Notes: generated by a model from the letters alone, not told the origin. DNA of 64,000 nt from Holothuria scabra (GCA_037179385.1 CM074187.1:3224001-3288000); one strand, 5' to 3'; shown: positions 25,208 through 37,159, counted from the first letter of the stretch. Program-made: numbers and translations.

Positions 25208-27478
25208 AGGTCGAAATGCTGCAGAGCACTGTGGAAATGTGTAGGTCGAAAAGAGGTAGTAAAAGTGCTTAAAAGTTCGCGGAAAACTCCACGACGTTTC
25301 GGGTACAAACCCTTCATCAGATGACAAAAACCAAACTAAACAACCAACAGTAACAATTGGACACAACAAACATCAAATCCGAAACGATCGCTGTAAAAAA
25401 AAGAACCGGACGAAAGTGAATGTCAGAATACATGAGTGAGAAGGATGAAACACAAATAAAAAAAGAAGAAAAAGAGCGTCCTGGATGAAAAAGTGCACGT
25501 ACAAATCGAACATGGTCGGAAAAGAAGGGAAAAAAGTAGACAAAAACTAGGTCCGCCAAAAAAAATTAATAATTAGGCCAACATAGTAAAAAATGAGCAC
25601 GAACGGGTAAGAAGTAAAGGGAGTAAAAACTGGCTCTAAAAGGGGTGAATATTACAAAAGGTCAATTCTAACGTTAAGGCTGTGCGGAGCGAGAGTACCT
25701 AGCTCATGATCAGTCGGTTTTCAGCACTAAGACGGTCACGATCGGAGCCTCGGCACATTACAGCTGCCGTAACAGTTAAATGCTGTTTAGAACAAGGTGA
25801 AGGGGGATTAAAATGTGCAGCCACCGGGTATCCACGGAGATTCTGTTTGATGGACCTTAGGTGCTCGGTGACTCGATCCGCGAGGCGGCGTTTGGTCTCT
25901 CCCACATACAGCGAGTTACATCTCCCACAAGCTAAAATATAAACTACATTAGAGGAAATGCAGGAGAATCTTTGTTTGACAATAAAGCTATTGCCGTTGG
26001 GGCCTGAAACGTTGACGAGTTCGTGTTTGCCAACAACTGGACATGTATACACCTCGGACGGTTACATGGAAAGGTACCAGCCGTGTCGTCGAAAGAAGTT
26101 TGTGGGTGGGAAGCCCGAACTAAATGGTTGGCTAAATTTTTCTCAACTCTAAAAGCAGTGATGGGGGGTTCCGGGAAAACATCACGGGTTGAGGGGTCTT
26201 GTCGGAGCAACTCAACTTTTTGGGGAATAGCGTGTACAATAGGACGGACCGAAGGGTGATAAAAATAACTAAAGGAATACGTAGATTGGTACCAGATTTG
26301 CTCTTTTTGTCCAAGGCTTCCTCTCTGCTGGTTCCTTGAATTCTGCGTAGGGCAATAAAGATGGTTTTGGCAGGGTACTGGCGTTTTTCAAAAGAGGACA
26401 AAATTTCTTCAGAGGCAGTAGAGAAGTCAGAATCCTCCGAACAAATTCGTCTGGCTCGCAAGAGCTGGGAATAGGGGATAGATTAAGTGCAAGATTTGGG
26501 GTGGTTGGAAGGGTACAAAAGGTAGTTATGCGAGTCATTTGGCCTAAAGTGTATGTTATAGGTAATTGTACGGTTGTTGATGGATAGTTTAAGGTCGAGA
26601 AAAACAACAGATGAGTCCGAGATACAATGGGTAAATTTCAAAAAGGGGCAAAAGGAATTAACAAAGTTGATAAAAGTTTCTAAATCACGACGGTATCCAG
26701 TGGCAACTCCTACAATATCATCAATATACGTTTTGTTTAGTATAGGTTGTGGCCCGGTATATTGAGAAAAAAGTTGTTCTTCAAAGTGACCCATGGTCAA
26801 ACAGGCAACAGAGGGAACCATTTTGGTTCCCATGGCCGCTCCTTTAACTTGACGGAAAAAACGCCCATTAAACTGAAAACAATTTTGCGTGAGAACAAGT
26901 TCCGTTAAACGTAGGAAGGTGTCAGTCGGTATAAGAGGATCACGCCGTTTGTCTGGGTAGTACCGGATAGCTGTTAAGGCAGCATTATGAGGAATGGACG
27001 TGTAGAGGCTGGACACATCCATGGTGAATAAAAGACGTTCTCCGCAATTTTCAGGAAACTCAAAGTCACGAATAAGTCTCAAGAAACGTGGCGTGTCTTG
27101 AACAAACGACGGCAAAGCTGAAACTAAAGGGGAGAGCACAGATTCCACATACTCAGAAATAAGAAAGTAGCGTTTTGGGGTAGTTGTTTATTGTCCATGA
27201 GTTGGGTCAAAGTGTTTTTAAATAACTTTTGGCACTCAGGAGTGGGGTCAGCGGGAAGTTCTAAATGAGCACTTTGGTCGGATAGCTGTTTGTTGGCCCT
27301 CAGCAATAAACAGGTCCTTCCGCCAAAACACAACAGTACCACCCTTGTCAGCTGATTTAATAATGATATTCCTGTTACATTTTTGGGATAAAATGGCATC
27401 TCGTTCTTCAGGACGAAGGTTACGCAGTGAGGTCATTTTAGGGGGAAGGAGATCGTTGACATCTTTGTCAATGGTACT
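25208..27478 (-). pseudogene. PLE-A: reverse transcriptase, GIY-YIG endonuclease and 3' end (main copy)
   Basis: Best family A copy, read from 27,478 down. It starts within the N-terminal part: TSLRNLRPEERDAIL, then NIIIKSADKGGTVVFW (the PLE K-ADKG box). RT palm: motif A LLFTMDVSSLYTSIPH (about 27,030), motif B VKGAAMGTKMVPSVACLTMG (about 26,840), and catalytic motif C KTYIDDIVGVATG (about 26,725). The thumb FRPNDSHNYLLYPSNHP is followed by RARRICSEDSDF and a frameshifted connector. The Cys-rich linker (FPCNRPRC) and endonuclease follow: [47 protein letters not shown]. The frame ends near 25,699. Frameshifts near 27,270, 27,140, 26,480, 26,240 and 26,050 make it inactive. The 3' UTR (25,208-25,690) has a hammerhead-like motif and ends on (TA)n. 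The 5' end is truncated against an inverted copy of the 850-bp repeat. Confidence 0.93.
25291..25320 (-). other. Hammerhead-like motif of PLE-A
   Basis: Minus strand: CTGATGA (perfect core box), GGGT/ACCC arms, GAAAC, then GTCGTGG with no room for a stem III hairpin. The core is retained but the fold is incomplete as read by eye. Confidence 0.5.
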
Positions 27479-27479
27479 G

Positions 27480-27786
27480 ATTACATTGTCACTGATCGTT
27501 TCTATTGTAATTTAGTTTCAAACAAACAATTGAACGGTTGATAAATCAACGGCATTAATCTTCACAAACGGCACAAATCTTCAACGGCATTAATACCCTG
27601 GATGCTGTGGGTAAAGTTTTCAATTGTTGAATTTAATATCTAAGTGTAGGAAAATTTTATATGCCTTTTCCCATGTTTTGCAATTGGACAAGAGGGTAAC
27701 TTTAGGGACCATTTTAAGTGCGATGACTTCCTCATGGTGTCTCTCACTAAACAACAACTAACTGGGCAACAAAATCAAGTGTGGCA
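27480..27786 (-). repeat. Inverted partial third copy of the 850-bp repeat (copy c)
   Basis: Reverse complement of the first roughly 300 bp of copy b: cacttgattttgttgccc, accctcttgtccaattgc, tttacccacagcatccaggg, ttgatttatcaaccgttc. It ends exactly where PLE-A begins. Confidence 0.85.
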
Positions 27787-29135
27787 CTTCAACGGTATTT
27801 TTATACTTTAATTAGTTTTTTGTTATTAGAAAGTTTTCGAAAACACAGTGAACTTTTTCTTACAGTTTTGCATTGGATCCTGATAGTCAAAGTGGTGTAC
27901 TTACTTTTGTAAGTTGAGACTTTTTTTCTTACTCGCACAGGAAGAGTTTCGCCTTTCGGCATATACAAGTATGTGGTCGCTACCGCTTAGGTATATATAA
28001 ACATTTGAGCTTAATTTACTAACGAAATTGGCCAATCAACTTTTTTCTTTAGTGTCAAACTTTTAAAAAAGGTTCACATGAAAGCGAGCACATGGTTAAA
28101 TTTCAACTTCAAAAGTACAAAACATTTTTATTTCGACTTTCTTGATCTCACTCTATGTTAATGCGACTTTTTAAGTGGTACTTACTCTATTTCTACAGAA
28201 AGTAGAAACCTCCCGCGCCTTGAGCAAAACTCTTCAAGTTCAACGTCTACCACTAAAGTTCAGTTTCGTTTCGGATACAATTTGCCTCAAGTGATATTAA
28301 CATCGCACGGCAGTTTGATTCCGTCTATGTCCAGAGTTGTTGTGTTCTCGTAATTGACACAAATATCACTTTAAAATAAACCAAGAGGGCTGGCGAAGAA
28401 AGAATAGTTCGTTCAAATATTCCAAGTTTCTCAAGCACACTAAGAGTATTAGCATTTCCTGTCAGAATCTTTTTAAAGATGCTTCTAATATTTTAGCTAA
28501 GAATGGACATGAGGGGGTCACATGCGTTTCAGACAGATCCCAAAAGTTGTTGTGTTTCAAATTCAATAGTTATAGTAGTTACGTGGTAGACGAGGGACTT
28601 TGATCAGGTCGAATGATATCTATATACTTACCTCCATTACTGGCTGTACCAGTTCAGCTTTAACTTTGATAACATTAAGGAACATGAATTGCAATTGAAA
28701 TTAAATTCAAGGACAACAAGAAGAATCCTGTAATCCCCATTGATCATTGGACTTACACTTACGTTGGAGTGACACAAAGAGATCCTGTGGGTGGCAATAA
28801 TGATTTGACACAAGTCAAATAACAAATCGGTTATCAGGTAACCGTTATCTGGTTAAAAAAATGAGAACTCACCCGATCGGGGTCGGGGATTTCTTAATGA
28901 ATATCCATGGGCACTTGGTGTTTACCAGTTAACGGTAGTCGTTTTGTTTCATACATATGAAAATATTCAAATAAAAGGTAATAGTTCACCCCCATCGACC
29001 GAAATCAAAGGATATTTCAACAACGTGTTAATGAACAAAACTGCAGCCACGAGCCCCTTTCAAAACGTAGAAAACATGGCATAACATTTAGTTTGTGTTA
29101 AGTCTATGATTTAAGCTTAACACAACAGAGAGAGT

Positions 29136-29166
<31 letters not shown>

Positions 29167-30215
29167 GGAGGCTAACTACCAAACATGATCCGGTGTTTTT
29201 GTTTGCAACGAAACAAATGTCTAAAACTTCTCTTTTCTAATTGGATGAAAATTTCCAGGTGATTTGTCTTTGTTGAATTTTCGCGATAGGATCTCAAAGC
29301 ATCCTGAGATAAATTTGAAGATGACGCCACCCGTGCCAAGATTTTCCTCCTATCGGATGCAAAATCAAAAGTGGTTACCTTCCGAACTGGTAATATTAGA
29401 ATGGAGATATTTGAGATCAACAAAGAAGAAAAGGGATGTCAATTAGCAGTAAAAATCAATTTTTTCTGCAGACATCTAGTTTACACGTACCTTTCCTATA
29501 CCCAAGGTATAACCATAATTGAAGTACAAAATATGAAATGCGTAATTTTGTTATAGGCCTCTCTATTGGTCCCCTTATGGAAGCTTGTAAAGTACCTTTG
29601 AGAGTCGAGAAATCCACAGTGAATAATGGTAGTTCGAAGTACTTAAAGGTTGCTCAGTTAATCCTTCGAAAAGAGGTTAAGAGTTAGACTTAACAAGACC
29701 ACTGCACTTTTTGACACCCTTGAAAATCGAGATTTCTCTCGCTAAGACATGAAAACGATTAACTTTTCTTCATAACCGAGGTTGCTACAAAGTCGTAGTA
29801 CACAAAAACATTAAAGGAGAGACTTAGCTATCTTCATGAGTAATGAATCGGTCCATTTCACAATGCTTTGCAGGAAGTACGATTGCTAAATAAATATCTT
29901 TGCAAGTTTCATTAATATAAGAAATAGACATACAGCCAGAATGTTAAAATAAGATTAATAACATTTTAAAGAATGCAGAACAAGGGGGGGGGGGCGGAGG
30001 GTAGCAAAACGGAAGGAAAACAAAGAATTTATTATGGATCGACAGGGATGAATTGAAACCTAAATGTAGTAATCTTAGTAAGAGTTTCTTTTTCACTTCT
30101 TCACGCCTTGATGTACTTCTTCTAAACTTGGTGTGAGATATTTTACTTAAATTTTTAATAATTTTTTCTGTTGTCTGTAAAAACATGTTTAAATGCAACA
30201 TGTAGGGGCTTGTGA
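27787..30215. other. Gene-free stretch
   Basis: No coding gene recognised. A (GA)n followed by a G-run is at 29,128-29,169 and another G-run near 29,983-29,995. Confidence 0.5.
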
Positions 30216-31660
30216 TATTCTGCGAATCAAAACGAAACGACACAAGCTAGTTTAAGGCTACCCATGGAATAGGAAGAGGACAAAATTCAATTGGTCAAGG
30301 TAAGCCTGGGCCTAAGTATAGAAGTATTTGGCTCTGTTTCGCAAAATATCATAAGCTAGGTTGGCTATCGATATTCTGCGAAAAGAGACGAACCAAATAG
30401 TCATTGACCTACCCTGAAAACATTGTGCACCCTTAGAAATAAGACATGGACAAAATTCAATCGGTCGAAGAATAGACATGTATTCCCGTCTTTTTCGCAA
30501 AATATCATTAGCGTAGTGGGGTATTGATAATCTGCGAAACGAGACGAAATTGTTCTAGCCGCGGTCACACGTCTTACAGAGAATTCAAATCGGATTTTGA
30601 TCGATTTTAAATCATTCCCATGAATCAAATCAGTCTCTTTTTCTTATTATTTTACATTTATGCTCACCTTGAATATGCACACAGTGTTTCAAATCTGTAG
30701 ATCAAATATCGGGTAGGCCTACCTATGACAAATTGTGCTCGAATTTTCTCTAAATTTGTAAGTTGTTTTCCATTTGCTGTATCTGTGTGGAATAATTACT
30801 TCTTTCAGTGCGCGTTCGCATTTGGTTACTCTACCCAGGGAGGTGTGACTAGTAGCACCTTCCTGCTCTACCGTTTCTCATGACCGCCCAGCAATCATTC
30901 CGATATACAGGCAAACCTCCTTGGTGTATTGTGTAAAAGCATGTGATCATGATAAAGGCTCACATTTCCTCATACCTCTGCTTACAGCTAGGCTACATAT
31001 GACCTCCGATTTTGTTGTAAAATTAACGTTCTCCGTCGTAACGTCCGTCATTATTCCGTTTCTAATTTTTGGTGTACGTATATTGTATTGCTGCGCCCAT
31101 ATTTACTAGAATTTCCTACAAAAGCTTTTGTGCTGTACGAAAAATCTGTAAATAGGCTTTGATGACTGATCAAAATTTGTGCTCCCCTTACCCGCTGTGC
31201 CACTTGCTTATGAAACAGATTGTGATTCCCACCGTAACGCTATTTCGTTTCGTTTCGTTTCGCAGATTATCAAAACCCCTTTATATTGATGATATTTTGA
31301 TGATATATTTATACACATATATTTTAATGATATTTTGCCAAACAGAAAAAATATATGCCAACACTTTTACCGACTGAATTTTGTCCATGCAATATTCCAG
31401 GGTGCTTCAAGTTTCCAGGGAAAGGCTGAGGCTATTTTTTTCGTTCCGTTTCTCAGAGTATCAATACCCCACCACGCAAATGATATTTTGCAAAACAGAA
31501 CCAAACATATCTACAAAGGCCCAGACCTACTTTGGCGGATTGAATTTTGTCTTCCCCTTATCCGTTATAGTTTCCTATTCCATGGGTAGCCTAAACTAAT
31601 TTGTTTCGTTTCGTTTCGTTTCGTCTTGTCTCGTTTCGTTTAGCAGAATATCATAAGCCA
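30216..31660. repeat. Foldback repeat with TTTCG pentamers
   Basis: Left arm 30,216-30,550 and right arm 31,240-31,660 are inverted relative to each other, with about 690 bp between. Each arm has two roughly 180-bp subrepeats built from gcagaatatcataagcc, atgatattttgcaaaacaga, gaattttgtcc and tattccatgggtagcc, joined by runs of ttTCGtt. No protein frame is shared between the arms. It could be a foldback transposon or an inverted satellite. Confidence 0.75.
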
Positions 31661-31736
31661 CTTGTAGGCAAGAAACATTGACGTGGCTTGTATATTAAAA
31701 GAGGAAACTTTTCTAAGAGAATGGAAAACTTAGCCT

Positions 31737-31795
31737 CAAGCAGGATTTGAACTCTTCGGCGTATACTTTGACCACTTAGCCATTGAAGCCTAAGC
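31737..31795 (-). pseudogene. Degenerate tRNA-like sequence
   Basis: Minus strand: GGCTTCAATGGCTAAGTGG (acceptor and A box), then GAGTTCAAATCCTGC (B box) with a shortened middle. It resembles the tRNA-like SINE head but is too short and diverged for a tRNA gene. Confidence 0.45.
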
Positions 31796-32509
31796 GATAG
31801 AGCATAGCCACTTAGGTTTAAATTCCGTTAGGTTAAGTTCTCCATTATCATGCCATATGAGACATAGAAACGCGTCCCAGATTAAAGGGGAAGTTTAAGC
31901 AAAAGTTTAATTTTCATATGTGAAGGAGGAACCAAATCTACACACTGTGGTGAAATTTCCACTCAAATCGGGCATACAGTTCTTGAGATATTACTAAATA
32001 AAGTTACTAGATTTGTCTTCCACAGTGAGCTTTAGGGCAGCAGAGATTTTATCACTTCCTCACTTTGACAAGGAATGCTTTGTTTCCCTTTGTTTTTCAG
32101 AATGTTGTGTTGACATTGGAGTTAATAAGAATACGACCTCCCTGTGGGGAAGGCAAATTTTGTGAAGTTTTTATGCAACTTATGGAATCACATTTTGAAA
32201 ATATGGGATTGTTAGGAGAAAATATGCTGTAACTTTTAAAGAAAAACAGAAGGCTGTACATTAATGTAGGGATATAATGTTATATATGTTTGCTTCAAGT
32301 TCCCTTTTTGTTAAAAATGTGACAACTTTCTTGCTCATATCTTGAGAACAACACATCAGATTTTTATTCAAATTTCACCAAAATGATTAGAATAAGGACC
32401 TCTCCAACATATCGAAATTTTATTTGATCTCAAACCCTTCTTTTAATTTCAGTAAGTTAGGTGAAGTTGCCACTTTATATGTAAAGTAAGGTTGGATAGA
32501 GTTTTACGG
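31796..32509. other. Gene-free stretch
   Basis: Non-coding. A weak internal echo is present: ctcaaatcgggcatacagtt with cttgagatattac, then gctcatatcttgagaac. Confidence 0.35.
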
Positions 32510-32735
32510 CCCAGTTTCCAACCAATTCGTTCAAGTCGAGTTGGACATGGCCTTTTAACCAACTGTGATTCACTGGCTTGTTTTCCATACTCCATTGCTA
32601 ACTGCAGAGCAGCAAGCTTAATGGCAGTAGGTTCCGTTTTAAAGACTTCAGTATGACCCGGCCAGGACTCAAACTCCAAACCTCTCGGCTGCACGTCTAA
32701 TGTTCTAACCATTGGACGATGCAGTGGATGGACAG
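32510..32735 (-). mobile_element. tRNA-derived SINE (copy 1 of 3)
   Basis: Minus strand: a tRNA-like head with A box TCCAATGGTTAGAAC and B box GGTTTGGAGTTTGAGTCC, then a body shared with 46,758-46,958 and 59,441-59,583. The body includes aacctactgccatt, tggagtatggaaaac, gccagtgaatcac and gttggaaactgggcc. An 87-codon frame across it looks incidental, since it is not kept in the other copies. Confidence 0.65.
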
Positions 32736-33290
32736 AATTCGAACCACAGACCTCCGCTTACAACGTGAATGCTCTTCATTGGACTATTCAATAACTTGGC
32801 ACATTGCTTTCTGTCAGTTCTGTCAAGTCCCCTGATTGTGAACACAAAACGAAAATTTAGTTACAGGGCAGATGGTCTTACACACTGAGAGGGCGAAAAA
32901 TCACTCTCGAAAAAATGCTTTTAACAAACAGTTTGTACATTGTGTGAAAAGAGGCAAAATGTGTAATGTACATTTGTACATTGCGTGTAAGAACTAAAGA
33001 GTAGCTTCAACATGCATCAAATTTGCAGGCAACTTGCCATGAAATTTAAAAGCAATCACCCAATTTGAATACAACCTCTAATTCATAATAAGATAAATTT
33101 CACATCTTCTGTACTTTCCGAGTAAAGCCTTCATAAGTCAAACAAACCGTCGGTTTTGCAAATGAACTGGCCAAGTGTATAAATCTAATTCTCAGCCCAA
33201 TCTTTCCAAAGATCGCATTACATATAACTGTCTTTCGGGTAGGGCCGCTTTAACCTGTTGTCGAGTAAAGTGATGTAGTACGGGGATCCT

Positions 33291-33800
33291 GCGTACGGTA
33301 GTATCCAGAAACAAAAAAAAAAAAAAAACAGATGGAGAGTTCCAATCGATTTAATGATGATTTATTCGTTGATTAAGTTGCAAAAAATATGATCAAGTTT
33401 AAATCATTCTGCCGTCAAGAAAAGGATTAATTATCTACAGCTAGGTTACTCAAGTGCTCCTCATCTGAAGTCTGATGCACGAGTGTCCTGCTTGCGGGCT
33501 CGGTCTTGGAAACCTCGTGCGAGCTCCGAAGACCTGCAGCCCCCTGATTGGTCAAAAGTTATGACGCACCCATGTAAATAACTATTATGATATAAATGAC
33601 CAATGAGGAGGCTGCAAAGGGGGAAATTGGCCACACCTCGAAATATGGGTTACAGTGTGCACGTGGAACTACAGCGATGAAATATGTCACGTCCACCGGT
33701 AACACGTGACGGGAAACAGGAAGGGCCCTGGGAATCTAGAACAAAGGGAAGGGAGCGTTGCTCGTAAACAACAAGATGGCGTCTGCTAAAGGTCATGAAG
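33291..33800 (+). promoter_or_regulatory. Possible host promoter with short first coding exon
   Basis: A locally GC-richer block. It has two CCAAT boxes in opposite orientation (tgattggtc near 33,546 and gaccaatgag near 33,599), two CACGTG E-boxes (near 33,660 and 33,705) and a start context caagATGGCGtct at 33,776. The frame MASAKGHEDCTILHNIPFAF soon ends, so a splice donor would be needed; gctaaaggtcat is only a weak candidate. No downstream exon is recognised, so this is tentative. Confidence 0.25.
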
Positions 33801-34137
33801 ATTGCACCATACTACATAACATCCCCTTTGCATTTTTAAAATTTTGAACACAGTGAAAAATTTTACTCCAAAGAGGTTTCATGCATACTAGAAGTGCATA
33901 ACAAAACAAAATATTATGAAATATACATTCAATTCTCTTACAAATGACAGGATCGTGTGAGGCAAACAGGCAGGGTAGGGTCACCTGGAAAGGGAGACAA
34001 CCCAAGGTTCACTTCAAAACAATTCATCTGAAAACATTCATACATTCATCTATTTTTAAAAATGTACCTTACTCTCTTAACAGAATATATAAATACTTTC
34101 TGCTATCTTGACATGTATTGCAAAACAAATCACTATC
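33801..34137. other. Gene-free stretch
   Basis: Nothing recognised. Confidence 0.4.
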
Positions 34138-34470
34138 CTGACTGAACAACCAACAGTAACAATTGGACACGACAAACATCAAATCCGAAGCGATCGCTGT
34201 AAAAACAGAACCGGACGAAAGTGACTGTCAGAAAACATGAGTGCGAAGAATGAAACACAAATCAAAAAAAGAAAAAGAGCGTCCTGGATGAAAAAGTTCA
34301 CGTACAAATCGAACATGGTCGGAAAAAGTAGAAAAACCTAGGTCCGGAAAAAATAATAATTAGGGCTACACAGTAAAAAATGAGCACGAACGGGTAAGTG
34401 TAAAAAGAGTAAAAACTGGCTCAAAAAAGGGGTGAATATTACAAAAGGCCGTGTGGAGCGAGAGTACCTA

Positions 34471-34633
34471 CAATCCTCAACAAAAATGATGGGACAAAAC
34501 AAGCAAAACAAGCAATGTACGGAACACCATCCCCTCACTCCCCCATTCAATGTTGCGGCAGCCCAAGGCGTCCTGAAACTTCAACATTGATACGGGGAGC
34601 GGGGTTTGTCCCATGTACTTTTGTCGAGGATTG
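34471..34633. repeat. 163-bp MITE-like unit, left copy
   Basis: Near-perfect 26-bp ends: CAATCCTCAACAAAAATGAT and the reverse complement of gtacttttgtcgaggattg. The interior ggaacaccatcccc...ttcaacattgatacgggg is shared with the right copy at about 97-98% by eye. Confidence 0.85.
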
Positions 34634-35837
34634 TCGGAAGCCTGTACAAAGGTATAGGAATTTTCAAATTTTCGTTTTAAATGCTCTGAAAGGAGTGTTG
34701 TTGCCTTTTTACTTTTCAAGCTACAGGAAAGTAGTAACAGTTGAATTTGTCCGACCAGTATATGGGCGTATTAGATTAGCGATGGGCGCTCGAATAAAGG
34801 TTTGTCTTCCTCAAGTAGCTCATACGAGGAAGGGGGAGGGGGAAATAGTACTCTACCTGGTGAGAGATTTAATTTATTTTAAAAATTCCATGTACTGTAA
34901 TGGGGAAAAAACAAAGAAGTTTTTCCATGTTATTTTTCGTGTTAGGGGTTGGGGGTAACATATTCCACGATATACCCAACGGATAACCACAAAATTCTCT
35001 CTTTTTTCGCATAAATAAACATTGAATGATGATTCATAATAATGGTTAAAGACGAATTTATATGTAAGCATTAGGGGTAATGAACGTGAAAATTAACGTC
35101 AAGATTTCTCGAAAATGAAACGGTTAACCATTTTTGCACAATGAAAGTTCCCTATAAATAGAGAGATCTTCTATTTGCACGATTAACCCTCGACAGTCAT
35201 TGAAATAGTGTGTAGGTCAATGGTTAATCGTGGTGAAGTCAATGGTTAACCGTGGCGCTAATTCAATATTCTTAGTAATGGGGAGCAGTGACGAGTTCTA
35301 CATAGGGATAACGAAAAAATTAAGCGTTATAAAGCCTACTTTCGGAGCTTCCTGCAGCAGTTCGGTTTCAAAAATTTAAAACGCCGCGTTTGTCCTGTAT
35401 TTTATCTGCAATATCTTTTCCCCCTCCCCTCAAGGTTGTTTTGATCTGCCCACCTCCCCGAGAAATATTTCTGGCTTGAAAGCGACCCCCCCCCTCCCTT
35501 CGGTACCCTGCGGCAACGGGTCTTCTGAATAGGTTAATGACAAAATAAACGACGTTAAACCAGCAATTGGTACCTTATTTTGATCACTTCCCGGTCCTAA
35601 TTAGAAAAACCGAATATGGACATAAGTCCGTAATGCGTGGTAAGTTACATTTCTTCCCCGTGAAATATTTAAAAGCCGCTTTTATTGTCTTGTCATGCAG
35701 CAATTGTTCTTCATAATGCTAACACCGTGACATTTGTCTTCTAATCACTCCTTTCAAAGTACACAACCTTTATTCACCAACTGTCATTACGTTGCCCATG
35801 ACCGAAATCTTCTTCATACATTTGTACAGGCTTCCGA

Positions 35838-36000
35838 CAATCCTCGACAAAAATGATGGGACAGAACAAGCAAAACAAGCAATGTACGGAACACCATCCC
35901 CCCACTCCCCCATTCAATGTTGCGGAAGCCCAAGGCGTCCTGAAACTTCAACATTGATACGGGGAGCGGGGTTTGTCGCATGTACTTTTGTCGAGGATTG
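35838..36000. repeat. 163-bp MITE-like unit, right copy
   Basis: Same orientation as the left copy and only a few substitutions apart. Its right end borders PLE-A coding sequence directly. Confidence 0.85.
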
Positions 36001-37159
36001 TAGTCTCATGATCAGTCGGTTTTCAGCACTAAGGCGATCACGATCGGAGCCTCGGCACATTACAGCTGCAGTAACAGTTTAATGCTGTTTAGAACAAGGT
36101 GAAGGGGGATTTAAATGTGCAGCCACCGGGTATCCATGGAGATTCTGTTTGATGGACCTAAGGTGCTCGGTGACTCGATCCGCGCATATAACGAGTTACA
36201 TCTCCCACAAGCTAAAATATAAACTACATTAGAGGAAATGCAGGAGAATCTTTGTTTGAAAATACCGTTGGGGCACGAAATGTTGACGAGTTCGTGTTTG
36301 CCAACATCTGGACATGTATTACACCTCGGACGGTTACATGGAAAGGTACCAGCCGTGTCGTCGAAAGAAGTTTGTGGGTGGGAAGCCCGAACTAATTGGT
36401 TGGCTAAATTTTTCTCAACTCTAAAAGCATTGATAGGGGGTTCCAGGAAAACATAACGGGTTGAGGGGTCTTGTCGGAGCAACTCAACTTTTTTTTTGGG
36501 GGGGGGGGGATAGCGTGTAAAATAGGACGGACCGAAGGGTGATAAAAAATAACTAAAGGAATACGTAGATTGGTACCAGATTTGCTCTTTTCCTCCAAGG
36601 CTTCCTTTCCGCTGGTTCCTTGAATTCTGCGTAGGGCATTAGAGAGGATTTTGGCAGGGTACTGGCGTTTTTCAAAAGAGGACAAAATTTCTTCAGAGGC
36701 AGTAGAGAAGTCAGAATCCTCCGAACAAATTCGTCTGGCTCGCAAGAGCTGGAAATAAGGGATAGATTAAGTGCCAGATTTGGGGTGGTTGGAAGGGTAC
36801 AAAAGGTAGTTATGCTTAAAGTGTAGGTTAGAGGTAATTGTACGGTTGTTGATGGACAGTTTAAGGTCGAGAAAAACAACAGATGAGTCCGAGATACGAT
36901 GGGTAAATTTCAAAAAGGGGCAAAAGGAATTAACAAAGTTGATAAAAGTTTCTAAATCACGACGGGATCCAGTGGCAACTCCTACAATATCATCAATATA
37001 CGTTTTGTAAAGTATAGGTCGTGACCCGGTATACTGAGAAAAAGCGCCCATTAAACTGAATACAATTTTGCGTGAAAACAAGTTATGTTAAACGTAGGAA
37101 GGTGTCAGTCGGTATAAGAGGACCACGCCGTTTGTCTAGGTAGTAAAGGATAGCTACCT

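Larger units (their letters stand above)
34471..36000. mobile_element. Composite inverted-repeat insertion inside PLE-A
   Basis: Splits PLE-A at gagtaccTA, with TA again at 36,001-36,002, consistent with a TA target duplication. The outer ends are inverted repeats: CAATCCTCAACAAAA left, TTTTGTCGAGGATTG right. Two direct 163-bp units (34,471-34,633 and 35,838-36,000), each with its own 26-bp terminal inverted repeats, enclose a 1.2-kb core. The core starts TCGGAAGCCTGTACAAA and ends with its exact reverse complement. No transposase frame was found. TA duplication would suit Tc1/mariner-type elements, but the superfamily is not established. Confidence 0.75.
34138..37155 (-). pseudogene. PLE-A copy interrupted by a 1.53-kb insertion (copy A2)
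   Basis: Minus-strand PLE-A in two pieces: 3' UTR 34,138-34,470 and coding 36,001-37,155. Coding landmarks: the RT catalytic motif KTYIDDIVGVATG (near 36,990), KHNYLLYPSNHP, RARRICSEDSDF, EPPINAFRVEKNLA, FPCNRPRCNTCPDVGKH and NVVYILACGRCNSLYA, followed by a deletion of the YVGET half of GIY-YIG. Motif B (GAAMGTKM in the main copy) is deleted. A T9-G10 run at 36,489-36,510 replaces cttttttgggg-like sequence and shifts the frame. The 3' terminal part with the hammerhead-like motif is missing. It is inactive. Confidence 0.9.

Noticed and set aside
25270..25330. PLE-A motif as a type I or III hammerhead
   Set aside because: GAAAC is followed immediately by GTCG with no hairpin, and no upstream GUC plus stem I hairpin is available for a type III fold.
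32449..32712. 87-codon minus-strand frame
   Set aside because: It lies within the SINE and tRNA-like head; the frame is not preserved in the two other copies.
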